Assembly (NCBI GenBank): GCA_947505915.1
Contig: CANNNH010000071.1
Location: forward strand, 1-7,341
DNA: 7,341 nucleotides
From: Comamonadaceae bacterium
GTDB taxonomy: Bacteria > Pseudomonadota > Gammaproteobacteria > Burkholderiales > Burkholderiaceae
Direction of reading: 5' to 3'
In this document: positions 6,890-7,341 of the stretch, one piece after another
How the letters are laid out: the number at the start of each line of letters is the position of its first letter
Numbering within the stretch: position 1 is the stretch's first letter
Translations under genes and position numbers: made by a program
The notes under the pieces: generated by a model
Seen by the model: only the letters and a program-made list of their open reading frames with translations
Databases searched by the model: none
What the model was told of the DNA's origin: nothing

Positions 6890-7341
6890 ACTTGTCATGG
6901 GATTGGGACGATGGCGACAGCGAGGAGTTGGCCGCATTGCGCGACTTGGTGCGCCGCTTCATCGACAAAGAAATTGCCCCACACCACGCCCGTTGGGAGC
7001 GTGAGGGCCAAGTCTCGCGTGAGCTTTGGCGCAAAGCCGGTGAGCTGGGCTTGTTGTGCATGGGCTTGCCCACAGAACTGGGCGGGTCGCAAGCCGATTT
7101 TGGCCACAGTGCCGTGATGGTCCAAGAGTTGGCACGCAGTGGCTTTACTGGCCCCTTGTTCCATTTGCACTCAGAAATTGTGGCCCCGTATCTGCACCAT
7201 TACGGCACGCCCGAGCAGCAGCAAACCTGGTTGCCACGCATGGCCCGTGGTGAGGTGATATCGGCCATTGGCATGACCGAGCCGGGCACGGGCAGTGATT
7301 TGGCCAACATCAGCACCCGCGCCACGCCGCACGACGGGGGC
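6886..7341 (+). CDS. Acyl-CoA dehydrogenase, N-terminal part
   Basis: An open frame of 152 codons runs off the right edge; acyl-CoA dehydrogenases are usually about 380-400 residues, so more than half is missing. These FAD enzymes make a trans-2-enoyl-CoA from an acyl-CoA, the first oxidation of beta-oxidation. The visible part is the N-terminal helical domain: ELAALRDLVRRFIDKEIAPH (14-33), ELWRKAGELGLLCMGLPTEL (46-65) followed by GG (66-67), VMVQELARSG (77-86) and APYLHHYGTPEQQQTWLP (100-117). It then enters the beta domain with AIGMTEPGTGSDLA (127-140), the family's conserved flavin- and substrate-binding stretch. The catalytic glutamate lies in the missing C-terminal part, so activity cannot be judged. 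The ATG at 6886 is preceded by TGGAG and overlaps the stop of a mini-ORF. Placement after the ligase, SDR and regulator fits an acyl-CoA degradation operon. Confidence 0.93.
   Translation, partial: MNLSWDWDDGDSEELAALRDLVRRFIDKEIAPHHARWEREGQVSRELWRKAGELGLLCMGLPTELGGSQADFGHSAVMVQELARSGFTGPLFHLHSEIVAPYLHHYGTPEQQQTWLPRMARGEVISAIGMTEPGTGSDLANISTRATPHDGG

Noticed and set aside
1..7341. Search for RNA genes, CRISPR arrays, transposon ends, toxin-antitoxin or defence genes
   Set aside because: Coding sequence fills nearly the whole window with metabolic and transport genes. No repeats, tRNA-like folds or mobile-element features were noticed by eye.

Overview
The window is a dense, single-direction stretch of a GC-rich bacterial chromosome. 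All genes read on the + strand. Neighbours overlap by 1-4 bases or are separated by at most about 31 bases, and no terminator or promoter-sized gap is visible, so it looks like the interior of one operon. Both ends are cut through genes. Protein style and gene order, together with frequent TTG leucine codons, suggest a betaproteobacterium of the Burkholderiales, probably Comamonadaceae. This is an inference from familiarity, not a search.

Left part (1-3434): four components of a branched-chain-amino-acid-type (HAAT/Liv) ABC importer, in the order LivH-type permease (3' end only), LivM-type permease, periplasmic binding protein with a twin-arginine-like signal peptide, and LivF-type ATPase with an unusual basic C-terminal tail. 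The partner LivG-type ATPase is not in the window and may lie upstream.

Middle and right part (3431-7341): a 608-residue long-chain-type acyl-CoA ligase (AMP-forming), a short-chain dehydrogenase closely resembling the hydroxyacyl-CoA dehydrogenase domain of peroxisomal multifunctional enzyme type 2, a TetR-family regulator, and the N-terminal 152 codons of an acyl-CoA dehydrogenase that runs off the right edge.

Together the genes suggest a catabolic module: the ABC system imports a carboxylic acid, the ligase converts it to its CoA thioester, and the acyl-CoA dehydrogenase and SDR supply the two oxidation steps of a beta-oxidation-like spiral. The TetR protein would sense the substrate or its CoA ester. 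Despite the Liv-type transporter, an amino acid is therefore not the most likely substrate. The actual substrate cannot be read from the sequence. A hydratase and thiolase would be expected outside the window.

No RNA genes, mobile elements, CRISPR arrays or long repeats were seen. No gene-free stretch exceeds about 31 bases. The gene set is of recognisable types. The more unusual details are the basic tail on LivF, the MFE-2-like SDR as a free-standing protein, and a 12-codon mini-ORF linked by ATGA overlaps to the genes on both sides.
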